64,000 nt of DNA from an uncultured Sterolibacteriaceae bacterium (GTDB lineage Bacteria; Pseudomonadota; Gammaproteobacteria; Burkholderiales; Rhodocyclaceae): the NCBI GenBank assembly GCA_937888595.1, contig CALARK010000021.1, positions 62,001-126,000 on the forward strand. Reading direction: 5' to 3'. The notes under the pieces were generated by a model that did no database searches, was not told where the DNA came from, and saw only the letters and a list, made by a program, of their open reading frames with translations. Position 1 is the stretch's first letter. Each line of letters starts with the position of its first letter. Position numbers and translations under genes: made by a program. This document shows, piece after piece, positions 8,696-17,333 of this stretch.

Positions 8696-9435
8696 AGGAA
8701 CGCACCGTCCAGCTCGAGGTCCTGCGCTACAACCCCGACACCGATAGCGAGCCGCACTTCCAGCGCTACGAGGTGGTCTGCCAGGACGAGTGGGTCGTCC
8801 TCGATGCGCTCAACGAGGTCAAGGAAACCCTCGACCCGACCCTCAACTACCGCTGGTCCTGCCACATGGCCGTCTGCGGCAGTTGCGGCATGATGATCAA
8901 CGGCGAGCCGAAGCTGGCCTGCCACACCTTCCTGCGCGACTACCCCGGCGTGATCCGCGTCGAGCCGCTGGCGCACTTCCCGATCGAGCGCGACCTGGTG
9001 ACGACGCCGGACGACTTCATGGAGAAGCTCAAGCGCGTCAAGCCCTACCTGATCCCGAAGAAACCCAAGCCTCTGGAAGCCGGCGAGTACCGGCAGACGC
9101 CGGCGCAGCTGACCAAATTCCGCCAGTACTCGATGTGCATCAACTGCATGCTCTGCTACGCCGCCTGCCCCGAGTACGGTCTGTCGCCGCACTTCATCGG
9201 CCCGGCGGCGATCACGCTGGCCCACCGCTACAACCAGGATTCGCGCGACGGCGGGCGCGACGAGCGCCAGGAAGTGATCGCGACGCAAGAGGGCGTCTGG
9301 GAATGCACCTTCGTCGGCGCCTGCTCGGAAGTCTGCCCGGGCCACGTCGATCCGGCCAGTGCGCTGCAGCAGGTCAAGATCCTCAGCTGCTTCGACTGGA
9401 TCGGGGAGCACCTCTTGCCGGGAGGAAAGAAATGA
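8692..9435 (+). CDS. frdB: fumarate reductase iron-sulfur subunit FrdB
   Basis: 247 residues carrying the three clusters of the family: [2Fe-2S] from C57, C62, C65 and C77 (CHMAVCGSCG), [4Fe-4S] from C149, C152, C155 (SMCINCMLCYAACP), and [3Fe-4S] around C159, C205, C211 and C215 (ACSEVCPGH). It passes electrons from quinol at the membrane anchor to FrdA. The start ATG overlaps the frdA stop and the stop TGA overlaps the frdC start. Confidence 0.95.
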   Translation: MKERTVQLEVLRYNPDTDSEPHFQRYEVVCQDEWVVLDALNEVKETLDPTLNYRWSCHMAVCGSCGMMINGEPKLACHTFLRDYPGVIRVEPLAHFPIERDLVTTPDDFMEKLKRVKPYLIPKKPKPLEAGEYRQTPAQLTKFRQYSMCINCMLCYAACPEYGLSPHFIGPAAITLAHRYNQDSRDGGRDERQEVIATQEGVWECTFVGACSEVCPGHVDPASALQQVKILSCFDWIGEHLLPGGKK

Positions 9436-9824
9436 GCCGCCGCCCCTATGTACGCGAAGTGCCGCCGACCGCGTGGTACTTTCGCCACCCGCGCTACCTG
9501 CGCTACATGGCCCGCGAGGTCACCAGCATCTTCGTCGGCGCCTACTGCGTCCTGCTGACCGTCGGCGTGCTGCGCCTGGCACAGGGCCAGGCCAGCTACG
9601 AAGCCTTCCTCCAGGCCCTGCAAAGCCCGGCCTCGATCGTCTTCCAGCTGCTCGCCTTCGCAGCCGCGTCCTACCACGCCGTCACCTGGTTCACCGCCAC
9701 GCAGAAGGCCATGCCGCTGCAGCTCGGCGACGAGTTCGTGCCGGGCGGCTGGATTGCGGGCGCACACTTCGTCGGCTGGGGCCTGCTGTCCGCAGCCATC
9801 CTTTATTTCGCCGGGGTGTTCTGA
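9432..9824 (+). CDS. frdC: fumarate reductase membrane anchor FrdC
   Basis: 130 residues with three predicted membrane helices and the FrdC N-terminal signature RRPYVREVPPTAWY followed by RYLRYMAREVT. The family anchors FrdAB in the inner membrane and forms the quinol site with FrdD, without heme. It overlaps frdB by four bases (ATGA). Confidence 0.92.
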   Translation: MSRRPYVREVPPTAWYFRHPRYLRYMAREVTSIFVGAYCVLLTVGVLRLAQGQASYEAFLQALQSPASIVFQLLAFAAASYHAVTWFTATQKAMPLQLGDEFVPGGWIAGAHFVGWGLLSAAILYFAGVF

Positions 9825-9826
9825 TC

Positions 9827-10168
9827 ATGGCCAAATCGCACAAGCCGGTCGTCTGGTTCCCGTTCGCCGCCGGCGGAACGGTCGTCGCCTTCTTCATCCC
9901 GGTCATCGCGCTGCTGACCCTGCTGGCGGCCGTCGGCCACGTGCCGGCCGGCCTGCAGTACGACCAGCTGCTGGCCGTAGCGCACCATCCGCTCGGCAAA
10001 CTGGCGATCTTCAGCGTGCTGGCCCTGTCCCTGTGGGGATCGGCCCACCGCCTGCGCTGCACCTGCTTCGATTTCGGCCTGCGCATCGACGGCCTGGTCG
10101 CCGCGGTGCTGTACGTCGCGGCGATCGCCTGCAGCCTGCTGGCGGGCTACGCCCTGCTGGGCCTGTAA
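9827..10168 (+). CDS. frdD: fumarate reductase membrane anchor FrdD
   Basis: 113 residues, three hydrophobic helices (about 12-36, 58-75, 90-112), with the AAGGTVVAFFIPV and SAHRLRCTCFDFGL stretches typical of FrdD. It starts two bases after frdC and is the last gene of the operon. A copy of the 23-bp dispersed repeat lies 16 bases after its TAA. Confidence 0.9.
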   Translation: MAKSHKPVVWFPFAAGGTVVAFFIPVIALLTLLAAVGHVPAGLQYDQLLAVAHHPLGKLAIFSVLALSLWGSAHRLRCTCFDFGLRIDGLVAAVLYVAAIACSLLAGYALLGL

Positions 10169-10184
10169 CGGACTGCCGCCGGAA

Positions 10185-10207
10185 AAAGTCGGCGCCGGCA
10201 GGACGGC
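10185..10207 (+). repeat. 23-bp dispersed element, copy 2 (intergenic)
   Basis: Exact match to the 23-bp consensus, between the convergent ends of frdD and the aldolase gene. It may act at the 3' end of both transcripts, although no U-tract follows. Confidence 0.9.
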
Positions 10208-10212
10208 GGGAC

Positions 10213-11100
10213 CTAAGCGGTCAGTTGCCTGCAGTTCTTCAATGCGGAGGCCGCCTGCTTGCTGGCGCCGAACAGTGCCAGGGTGCGAGCGACTTCGCTG
10301 GCGACCGCGGCGCGTACCGCATCGATCGCACACAGGTACCCTGTCTCGATATCGGCCAGCGCATCGGATGCAGCGGCAGCAGCCACGTCGGACAGGGCGG
10401 TGAAGTAGTTGATCTTCGCCACGCCCCGCTCGGTCAGGCCGCGATACTCCTCGTCCGCCAGCCCCGATCCGCCATGGATGACCAGCGGAACCTTGACGGC
10501 TGCCGCAATGTCGGCGAGACGATCCAGATCGAGCCTGGGTTCGCCGACCCGGTGGCCATGGACCGTCCCCACCGCCACGGCCAGGCAATCGACGCCGGTC
10601 GCCGCCACATAGTCCGCCGCCTCCTGCGGTGCCGTCAGGCGCATGCGGCCCGGATGTCGCAGTGCCTCATCGCCCGAGACGCCCGGAACATAGCCCAGCT
10701 CGCCTTCGACGGCAATTTGCCGCGCATGCGCCAGATCGACCACCGCGCGGGTGGCCGAGACATTCGCATCGAAAGGCTGGTCGGAATAGTCCGCCATCAC
10801 CCCCTGGCAGCCGAGTCGAATCGCCTCGGCGATCGTGGCCGGGCCGCTGGCATGGTCGAACAGCAGGGAGACCGGCACGCGCGCGCGCTGTGCCGCCACC
10901 TGTGCGGCCTTGAGCAGCATCGGAAAATCGTGGTGGATCCCGTGAGACTCGGCAAAGCTGACGATCACCGGCGCCTCCTCCGCTTCGGCGGCATCGATGA
11001 TGGCGCTGACGAAGTTGCTGTCCGCCGCCTGATAGGCGCCGACGGCATAGCGGTGCACGCAGGCATGGTCGATCAGGTCTTTCATTGCAAAGATGGGCAT
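10213..11100 (-). CDS. fba: class II fructose/ketose-bisphosphate aldolase
   Basis: 295 residues, zinc-dependent class II aldolase of the GatY/KbaY/Fba group. The catalytic Asp and first zinc His are in LLFDHASG, and the other zinc ligands are in VGTVHGH and VIHGGSGL. As last gene of the cbb cluster it most likely makes fructose-1,6- and sedoheptulose-1,7-bisphosphate in the Calvin cycle. It has a KbaY-like length (E. coli FbaA is longer), so tagatose-bisphosphate activity cannot be excluded from sequence alone. Eleven bases separate it from the upstream HAD gene. Confidence 0.85.
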   Translation of the reverse strand: MPIFAMKDLIDHACVHRYAVGAYQAADSNFVSAIIDAAEAEEAPVIVSFAESHGIHHDFPMLLKAAQVAAQRARVPVSLLFDHASGPATIAEAIRLGCQGVMADYSDQPFDANVSATRAVVDLAHARQIAVEGELGYVPGVSGDEALRHPGRMRLTAPQEAADYVAATGVDCLAVAVGTVHGHRVGEPRLDLDRLADIAAAVKVPLVIHGGSGLADEEYRGLTERGVAKINYFTALSDVAAAAASDALADIETGYLCAIDAVRAAVASEVARTLALFGASKQAASALKNCRQLTA

Positions 11101-11111
11101 CGGCAGGTCCT

Positions 11112-11849
11112 TCAGTCGGCGGTTATGGAACGATCATGCCATTGATACAGTTGTGCGGCATCGATCCGGGCCAGATCGGGCAACACGGCCACGGCGCCAG
11201 TGAAATCGTCGCGCCGCGTCCAGGCGCTTTCCGTCACCAGAACAGGAATGCCTGCACCGAGGGCGGCACGCACCCCGTTCCTCGAGTCTTCGATGGCCAG
11301 GCAGTCTACGCCCGGCAGCTTCATCCGGTCTAGCACCCAGCGATAGATGTCGGGCGCCGGCTTTTTCGCGGTGGCCTGTTCGCCGGCGCCGATGACCTCG
11401 AAGCAATCGGGCGGCAGGTCGGCAAGCGTGGTGGCCAGCAGCACATCGACATTGGAGCGCGAGGTGGTGGTGGCGATCGCCAAGCGGATATCTGCCTCGA
11501 TCAGTTCGCGGATCAGCCGCACCACACCGGGCCGGACGGGCACTTCGCCCATCTCGACACGCCGTTCGTAAACGCGCGTCTTGCGCCGGTGCAGGCGGGC
11601 GATGAAGTCGGGGCCGTCGGCTCGGGCGAGCCGCGCCGGATCGACGCAGCGGCAGTAGTGCGCCAGGCGCTCCTTGCCGCCCGCCACCGCCAGCAGCTCG
11701 ACGTAGAGCTCGACATCCCAGTGCCAGCGCAGGCCGAACTCCTTGAAGGTGACGTTGAAGGCCTGTCGGTGCGCCTCCTCGGTATCGGCGAGGGTGCCAT
11801 CGACATCGAAGATGACGGCTTCCAGGGTCATCGCAATTTCATGCTTCAC
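11112..11849 (-). CDS. cbbY: HAD-family sugar-phosphate phosphatase, CbbY type
   Basis: 245 residues from a GTG that overlaps the upstream stop codon (GTGA); an internal ATG at 11831 gives a shorter protein beginning directly at the HAD motif and is also plausible. HAD motifs are FDVDGTLADTEE, the TTTSRSNV threonine region, and KKPAPDIY with EDSRNGVRAA for magnesium. CbbY homologues dephosphorylate xylulose-1,5-bisphosphate, a RuBisCO inhibitor made by misfire, which fits its place in the cbb operon; phosphoglycolate is the alternative substrate. Confidence 0.82.
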   Translation of the reverse strand: MKHEIAMTLEAVIFDVDGTLADTEEAHRQAFNVTFKEFGLRWHWDVELYVELLAVAGGKERLAHYCRCVDPARLARADGPDFIARLHRRKTRVYERRVEMGEVPVRPGVVRLIRELIEADIRLAIATTTSRSNVDVLLATTLADLPPDCFEVIGAGEQATAKKPAPDIYRWVLDRMKLPGVDCLAIEDSRNGVRAALGAGIPVLVTESAWTRRDDFTGAVAVLPDLARIDAAQLYQWHDRSITAD

Positions 11850-12142
11850 TCGTCTTCGCCCAGCTCCGGGTCCCAGCCCTTGGCGCGCGCGGTCTGGATG
11901 GCACGGTCATAGAGTTCGCCGTGGCGTTTGAGCAGATCCGGCGGCAGGCGGCTGGGCAGGTTGGCGTACTTGTCCCACTCATTCTGTACGCGCTCCATCA
12001 AGTCCTGCATGCGCCCACCGCTCCAGCCGGCGCAATCCTCGGTGTCCGGAATCAGGCCGAACAGCCAGCCGTCGATGACGATGCGGCCCAGTTGCGTGAG
12101 GCCGTGCTTGTCGTGGTGCAGGCCGGGGTAGGTATCTTCCAT
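11846..12142 (-). CDS. small conserved protein of the cbb operon
   Basis: 98 residues, soluble, acidic, rich in Trp and Gly, with no motif I recognise. It begins MEDTYPGLHHDKHG and has a charged C-terminal tail ending ELGEDE. It is held tightly between cbbO (eight bases) and cbbY (overlapping stop and start), so it is almost certainly co-expressed with RuBisCO and its CbbQO activase. A role as an accessory or regulatory factor is inference from position only. Confidence 0.65.
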   Translation of the reverse strand: MEDTYPGLHHDKHGLTQLGRIVIDGWLFGLIPDTEDCAGWSGGRMQDLMERVQNEWDKYANLPSRLPPDLLKRHGELYDRAIQTARAKGWDPELGEDE

Positions 12143-12150
12143 GGTCGTTC

Positions 12151-14505
12151 CTATCGGGTCAGGCCGGCATAAAGGAGCGGCAGTTTTTCGGGCAGGCGCT
12201 GGACATGGTCCACCACCATGTAGTTCTTCTGCCCGAAGATGCGCGAGACATAGTTGTCGGCACGCGGGTCGAGGCTCATGCAGTAGGTGGTGACGCCATG
12301 TCTCGCGACCTCCTCGACCGCCTTCTTGGTGTCGTAACGCAGGTATTGCGGATCGCGCACATCCACGTCGGCCGGTTCGCCGTCGGTGATGACGATCAGC
12401 AGCTTCTTAGCTGAACGCTGCAATTTCAGATGATGGCCGGCATGGCGGATTGCCGCACCCATGCGGGTGGAGAGCTGTCCGGTCATGCCGGCCAGCTTCG
12501 CCTTGGGTGTCTCGTCCCAATGCTGGTCGAAGTCCTTGAAGCGGTAGTACTCGACATCGTGGCGGCCGTCCGAGCAGAAGCCGTGGATGGCGAACGGGTC
12601 GCCGACCTTGTTGATCGCATCGGCCAGCAGCACGCAGGCCTGCTGGGTCAGCTCGCGCACGGAATATTCCTGGTCCTGCACCTTCTCGTTGGTTGATTCG
12701 GAGAGGTCGAGCAGCACCAGGATCGAGAAGTCGCGCGTCTTGCGAACGCTGCGCATCATGATGCGCGGATCGGGCTGGTTGCCGAGGCGGATGTCGGTGA
12801 AACTGGCGATGGCGGCGTTGATATCGATCTCGTCACCGTCCTCGAGCCGGCGGATGCGCTGTACGCCCTGCGGCTGCATGGCGTCGAGCAGGAACTTCAT
12901 GCGGTGGATCTCGCGCTTGTACTGCGCGGTAATGCCGTCGATGATCGCCAGGTCGCCGGCCTTGGCGCGCTTTTCCAGCACCGTCGCCCAGGCCGGGCGC
13001 TCCAGCTGGATCTGGTAATCCCATTCGGAATAATGGAAGGGGTCGGAAACCGGCTCCTTGCCTTCCAGTTCGTTGAAGCTCTTGGCGCCACCGGGATACT
13101 GGTCGCCGATGTTTTCATAGCCAAACAGCTCGGTGCCGAGCACCCAGATTTCCTCGGCATCGTCGCCGGCCGTCTCGACATCGATCTCGTTGGCCATCTC
13201 CATCACGTTGACGTACTTGCGCACCTGCTTGACGGTTTCGTAGCCGGCGCTGGCAGCCTTGTTGAAATCGAATTCCTCGAAGGCCCAGAAATAGCGGTTG
13301 TCGTCGCGGTAGGGCGCGGTGAGCAGGTCGGTGCGCGGATTGAACGGGATGCGTTTCTGGCCGAAGCTGTGGGCCAGTTGCACGCCGATTTCCCAGGACG
13401 TCTGGTTGCTGCCGAGCTTATCCATTGTCTGGGCAAGCGCGAACAGCGTGCGGGCTTCGACGATCCACGCATCGTCATCCTGATAACTGTCGTCGAGCAG
13501 GGCGCGGGCAAGACGATTGAGATAATCGCCCATGCTGCCGCTCATTTCGGGTGTCGCCGTGTGCAGCTTGCTCCAGAGTTGCTTAAGGCCGGGGAAGCGC
13601 CGGATGGACAACGTTTCCACGCGCGCATCCTCGATGACGCTGATCACGGCGATCTGCATCGGATTGAGGGCTTCAGCCGAGATCGGCTGCTTTGTCTCGA
13701 CCACGTGGGCGGCGCAATGGGCCGCGGTGGCGCGGTACAGCTCGAGGCCGCTCACCCCCTCATAATCATCGAACGCATCCGGCACATGCAGGAGATAGTC
13801 CTCGATGTAGGGGCGGTAGCCTTCACGGGTTTCGAAGTCGCCCGAGGTAGGGCGCATGAAGAAGTCGCGCGCCCACAGCGCGCGCAGGTACATGTTGATG
13901 CGCCGCTGCACGTCTACCAGCAGGGTGCCCTTGCGCTCCTTCTGCAGCATCGCCAGCGACTCTTTCGAATCGAGGCTGAAATACTTGATCTGCTCTTCGT
14001 AGTTGGTACGGTGGGCATGCGCGCCCCACAGCGCCCAGCGGCGCAGGCCGCCGAGGGTGAGGTGCTGGAACAGTACTTCCAGCTTGTCCAGCATCGGCCG
14101 CACGCCGCGCGGTGCCTGCGCGATCAGGGTATTGATGAAGCGCAGGTACTTGATGAACAGCTCGGCATCGCCGAGCCGGTTGGCGGCAGTGGCCGAAGTG
14201 GCCAAGAGTAGTTCGATCACCGCCCCCGAGGTGCGCGAGGCCAGTTCGAGCGAAGCGGTGGCCAGGTCGCCAACGACATCTTCGCCGACCTCCTTGGCCA
14301 CCAGCGGCGCCTCCTCGATCCAGGTTTCGACCAGCGAATCGCCCTTGCCGAGGCCGCGAATGGCGGCGGCGCCTTTGAGGTAATTGTCGAGACCGCGCGG
14401 CGAGAACACCTTGGTGGCTTCGTGCCAGTTGGCCCGCAAGGCCTCCTGGCTGTGCGGCGACAGGTCTTCGAGCAGTGGAGCGTAGTCGGCAAGATTGAAC
14501 GACAT
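12151..14505 (-). CDS. cbbO: RuBisCO activase subunit CbbO (VWA domain)
   Basis: 784 residues. CbbO is the adaptor that docks the CbbQ AAA+ ring onto inhibited RuBisCO. The C-terminal von Willebrand A domain starts near residue 590 and has the MIDAS motif DLSES (about residue 600) in SILVLLDLSESTNE. The N-terminal half is helical. Pairing with a form IA RuBisCO without carboxysome genes marks the IAq type. It lies 12 bases downstream of cbbQ and ends just before the small orf. Confidence 0.93.
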   Translation of the reverse strand: MSFNLADYAPLLEDLSPHSQEALRANWHEATKVFSPRGLDNYLKGAAAIRGLGKGDSLVETWIEEAPLVAKEVGEDVVGDLATASLELASRTSGAVIELLLATSATAANRLGDAELFIKYLRFINTLIAQAPRGVRPMLDKLEVLFQHLTLGGLRRWALWGAHAHRTNYEEQIKYFSLDSKESLAMLQKERKGTLLVDVQRRINMYLRALWARDFFMRPTSGDFETREGYRPYIEDYLLHVPDAFDDYEGVSGLELYRATAAHCAAHVVETKQPISAEALNPMQIAVISVIEDARVETLSIRRFPGLKQLWSKLHTATPEMSGSMGDYLNRLARALLDDSYQDDDAWIVEARTLFALAQTMDKLGSNQTSWEIGVQLAHSFGQKRIPFNPRTDLLTAPYRDDNRYFWAFEEFDFNKAASAGYETVKQVRKYVNVMEMANEIDVETAGDDAEEIWVLGTELFGYENIGDQYPGGAKSFNELEGKEPVSDPFHYSEWDYQIQLERPAWATVLEKRAKAGDLAIIDGITAQYKREIHRMKFLLDAMQPQGVQRIRRLEDGDEIDINAAIASFTDIRLGNQPDPRIMMRSVRKTRDFSILVLLDLSESTNEKVQDQEYSVRELTQQACVLLADAINKVGDPFAIHGFCSDGRHDVEYYRFKDFDQHWDETPKAKLAGMTGQLSTRMGAAIRHAGHHLKLQRSAKKLLIVITDGEPADVDVRDPQYLRYDTKKAVEEVARHGVTTYCMSLDPRADNYVSRIFGQKNYMVVDHVQRLPEKLPLLYAGLTR

Positions 14506-14517
14506 CGCTGGCCGCCT

Positions 14518-15321
14518 TTAGAAGAAGGTCGTTACTGCCGCATCAAGGGCATCGCGCATGTCAGGATCGTCGGTGATCGGACGCACCAGCGCAACGCGGC
14601 AGGCGGCCTGCGGCTTGACGCCCTTGGCAATCAGCGAACCGGCGTAGATCAGCATGCGGGTAGACAGGCCTTCGTCGAGGCCGTGGCCCTTGAGGTTGCG
14701 CGAGCGCTCGGCGATCGACACCAGCTTGCCGGCCATCTCGGCGCTGGCGCCGGATTCGTGCGCGACGATCTCGGTTTCGATGGCGTGCTCGGGATAGGTG
14801 AAGTCGAGGCCGCCGAAGCGCTGCTTGGTGGACTGTTTCAAGTCCTTCATCAGCGACTGGTAGCCCGGGTTGTAGGAGATGACGATCTGGAAATCGGGGT
14901 GGGCATTCACCAGTTCGCCCTTCTTTTCCAGCGGCAGCACGCGACGGTTGTCGGTCAGCGGGTGGATCACCACGGTGGTGTCCTGGCGTGCCTCGACCAC
15001 CTCATCGAGATAGCAGATCGCGCCATGGCGCGCGGCGATGGCCAGCGGGCCATCCTGCCATTCGGTGCCTTGGGCGGAAAGCAGGAAGCGGCCGACCAGG
15101 TCGCTGGCCGTCATGTCCTCGTTGCAGGCGACGGTGATCAATGGCTTGTTGAGCTTGTGCGCCATGTACTCGACGAAACGGGTCTTGCCGCAGCCGGTCG
15201 GGCCCTTGAGCATCATCGGCATGCGCACGGAATAGGCGGCCTCGAACAGCTCGACCTCGTCCGCTACCGGGCGGTAGTAGGGTTCATGGGGAATGCGGTA
15301 CTGTTCGATCAGTGGGTTCAT
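14518..15321 (-). CDS. cbbQ: RuBisCO activase AAA+ ATPase CbbQ
   Basis: 267 residues, MoxR-type AAA+ ATPase that with CbbO removes inhibitory sugar phosphates from RuBisCO. Walker A is GPTGCGKT (about residues 40-47), Walker B is AICYLDEVVEA (about 98-108), and sensor I lies in IVISYNPGY. The start ATG gives MNPLIEQYRIP, the family-standard N-terminus; the longer upstream frame would cross the attenuator hairpin. It is preceded by the terminator-like structure at 15345-15375. Confidence 0.95.
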   Translation of the reverse strand: MNPLIEQYRIPHEPYYRPVADEVELFEAAYSVRMPMMLKGPTGCGKTRFVEYMAHKLNKPLITVACNEDMTASDLVGRFLLSAQGTEWQDGPLAIAARHGAICYLDEVVEARQDTTVVIHPLTDNRRVLPLEKKGELVNAHPDFQIVISYNPGYQSLMKDLKQSTKQRFGGLDFTYPEHAIETEIVAHESGASAEMAGKLVSIAERSRNLKGHGLDEGLSTRMLIYAGSLIAKGVKPQAACRVALVRPITDDPDMRDALDAAVTTFF

Positions 15322-15344
15322 TGCAGGGACTCCGGGAGAAAAAA

Positions 15345-15375
15345 CCCCGCCGCCACGGTGAAATGGTCGGCGGGG
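15345..15375 (-). terminator. intrinsic terminator/attenuator between cbbS and cbbQ
   Basis: On the minus strand the transcript after cbbS forms a GC-rich stem (CCCCGCCG paired with CGGCGGGG, extended inward by CCA/TGG across a one-base bulge) followed at once by six Ts. This is a classical rho-independent terminator lying inside the operon, with the cbbQ start 24 bases beyond the stem. It probably sets high cbbLS and lower cbbQO expression. Confidence 0.85.
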
Positions 15376-15388
15376 AACACTTACGGAT

Positions 15389-15745
15389 TCAGACCGTCTT
15401 GCCGCGATACACGACCATCGCGGCACCTTGCGATTGCTTGAAGTTGTCGTAGCCGATCAGGCGCACATGATTGTTGGGGTTGGCCTTGTGGCAGGCTTCG
15501 GCTTCGGCCAGCACGCGATCCACATCGGTCTCGCCGAACATCGGCAGCTTCCACATGTACCAGTAGGAGTCCATCAGGTATTCGGGCTCGATGTGCTCGA
15601 TGGCCGGGTTCCAGCCCTTCTTGACCAGGTACTCTACCTGTTTCCTGATGCTGGCGGCATCCATCGCGGGCAAGTAGGAGAAGGTCTCGAACTTCCGGCT
15701 GGCGGGGTCGGAAAGGCGGGAGTGGTAATCCATCACGTCAGACAT
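15389..15745 (-). CDS. cbbS: RuBisCO small subunit, form IA
   Basis: 118 residues. Typical form IA small chain: FETFSYLPAM near the N-terminus, VEYLVKKGWNPAIEH, and YWYMWKLPMFGETD. It caps the L8 core to give L8S8. It lies 35 bases downstream of cbbL in the same transcript. The sequence resembles the non-carboxysomal (IAq) lineage, matching the linked cbbQO. Confidence 0.96.
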   Translation of the reverse strand: MSDVMDYHSRLSDPASRKFETFSYLPAMDAASIRKQVEYLVKKGWNPAIEHIEPEYLMDSYWYMWKLPMFGETDVDRVLAEAEACHKANPNNHVRLIGYDNFKQSQGAAMVVYRGKTV

Positions 15746-15780
15746 TGGTTTTCCTTTCGAATTGGGTTTAGCGTGCTTGC

Positions 15781-17202
15781 TTACTTGTGCGCGACATCGA
15801 GCTTGTCGACCGTGTCGAACTCGAACTTGATCTCTTTCCAGGTTTCCATGGCGATCTTCAGTTCGGGCGAGTGCTTGGCGGCTTCGGTCAGGATGGTCTT
15901 ACCTTCCTTCTCGACGGCGACGCCTTTGTTGCGGGCCTCGACGCAGGCTTCCAGCGCGACGCGGTTGGCGGCGGCGCCGGCGGCGTTGCCCCAGGGGTGG
16001 CCGAGCGTGCCGCCACCGAACTGCAGCACCGAGTCATCACCGAAGATGGTCACCAGCGCGGGCATGTGCCAGACGTGGATGCCGCCGGAAGCGACCGGCA
16101 GCACGCCGGGCATCGAGCCGAAGTCCTGGTCGAACATGATGCCGCGGCTGCGGTCTTCCTTGATGAATTCGTCGCGCATGATGTCGATCCAGCCCAGCGT
16201 CGCGTCGCGGTCGCCTTCGAGCTTGCCGACGACGGTGCCGGAGTGCAGGTGGTCGCCGCCGGACAGACGCAGGCACTTGGTCAGGACGCGGAAGTGGATG
16301 CCGTGGTGCGGGTTGCGGTCGAGCACGGCGTGCATGGCGCGGTGGATGTGCAGGAGCATGCCGTTGTCGCGGCACCAGTTGGCCAGGCCAGTGTTGGCGC
16401 AGAAGCCACCGGTCAGGTAGTCGTGCATGATGATCGGGGCACCGATCGACTTGGCGTACTCGGCGCGCTTGTACATCTCTTCCGGGGTCGGGGCGGTCAC
16501 GTTCAGGTAGTGGCCCTTGCGCTCGCCGGTTTCGCGCTGCGCCTTCTCGGTGGCTTCCTGCACGAAGTCGAAACGCTGCTTCCAGCGCATGAACGGCTGG
16601 CTATTGACGTTCTCGTCGTCCTTGGTGAAGTCGAGGCCGCCACGCAGGCACTCATAGACGGCGCGGCCGTAGTTCTTGGCCGACAGGCCCAATTTTGGTT
16701 TGATCGTGCAGCCGAGCAGCGGACGGCCGTACTTGTTCATGATGTCGCGCTCGACCTGGATGCCGTGGGGCGGGCCGCCGCAGGTCTTGACGTAGGCGAT
16801 CGGGAAGCGCACGTCCTCGAGGCGCAAGGCACGCAGGGCCTTGAAGCCGAACACGTTGCCAACCAGCGAGGTCAGCACGTTGACGATCGAACCTTCTTCG
16901 AACAGGTCGATCGGGTAGGCCACGAAGGCATAGAAGCAGGTGTCGTCGCCGGGCACGTCCTCGATCTTGTAGGCGCGGCCCTTGTAGTAATCGAGGTCGG
17001 TCAGCAGGTCGGTCCACACCGTGGTCCACGTGCCGGTGGAGGATTCGGCGGCCACGGCGGCAGCGACTTCCTCGCGCGCCACGCCCGGCTGCGGGGTCAC
17101 CTTGAAGCAGGCCAGGATATCGGTGTCCTTCGGCGTGTATTCCGGGGTCCAGTAGGTCTGGCGATATTCCTTGACGCCAGCGTTGTACGTCTTTGCAGCC
17201 AT
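15781..17202 (-). CDS. cbbL: RuBisCO large subunit, form IA
   Basis: 473 residues from the ATG at 17202, which has an AAGGAG ribosome site; the longer frame upstream runs through the promoter. Active-site features: TIKPKLGLS (catalytic Lys), GLDFTKDDENVN with K194 carbamylated, HIHRAMHAV, and the loop-6 region GTVVGKLEGDR. It fixes CO2 on ribulose-1,5-bisphosphate. It is the first gene of the cbb operon and is divergent from cbbR, which should control it. Confidence 0.98.
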   Translation of the reverse strand: MAAKTYNAGVKEYRQTYWTPEYTPKDTDILACFKVTPQPGVAREEVAAAVAAESSTGTWTTVWTDLLTDLDYYKGRAYKIEDVPGDDTCFYAFVAYPIDLFEEGSIVNVLTSLVGNVFGFKALRALRLEDVRFPIAYVKTCGGPPHGIQVERDIMNKYGRPLLGCTIKPKLGLSAKNYGRAVYECLRGGLDFTKDDENVNSQPFMRWKQRFDFVQEATEKAQRETGERKGHYLNVTAPTPEEMYKRAEYAKSIGAPIIMHDYLTGGFCANTGLANWCRDNGMLLHIHRAMHAVLDRNPHHGIHFRVLTKCLRLSGGDHLHSGTVVGKLEGDRDATLGWIDIMRDEFIKEDRSRGIMFDQDFGSMPGVLPVASGGIHVWHMPALVTIFGDDSVLQFGGGTLGHPWGNAAGAAANRVALEACVEARNKGVAVEKEGKTILTEAAKHSPELKIAMETWKEIKFEFDTVDKLDVAHK

Positions 17203-17333
17203 TCGTGTCTCCTTTGGGGTTGTCTTGTCGGTGTCCCGACGGCATCGGGATGGGCGCAGTATGGGCAAACAAGACAATAAACAAAACTGAATAGTTTTTA
17301 GACTGTCTATAGACATTCGTGTAGTATTGACCC
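17203..17333. promoter_or_regulatory. cbbL-cbbR divergent control region
   Basis: 131 bases between the divergent starts. It is AT-rich in the cbbR-proximal half and has two inverted repeats: AAAACT-GAAT-AGTTTT at 17283-17298 and GTCTATAGAC at 17305-17314. LysR-type CbbR proteins bind T-N11-A type dyads at this place, so these are the best operator candidates. They lie close to the cbbR start, consistent with autoregulation. Promoter hexamers are not clear enough to assign. Confidence 0.6.
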
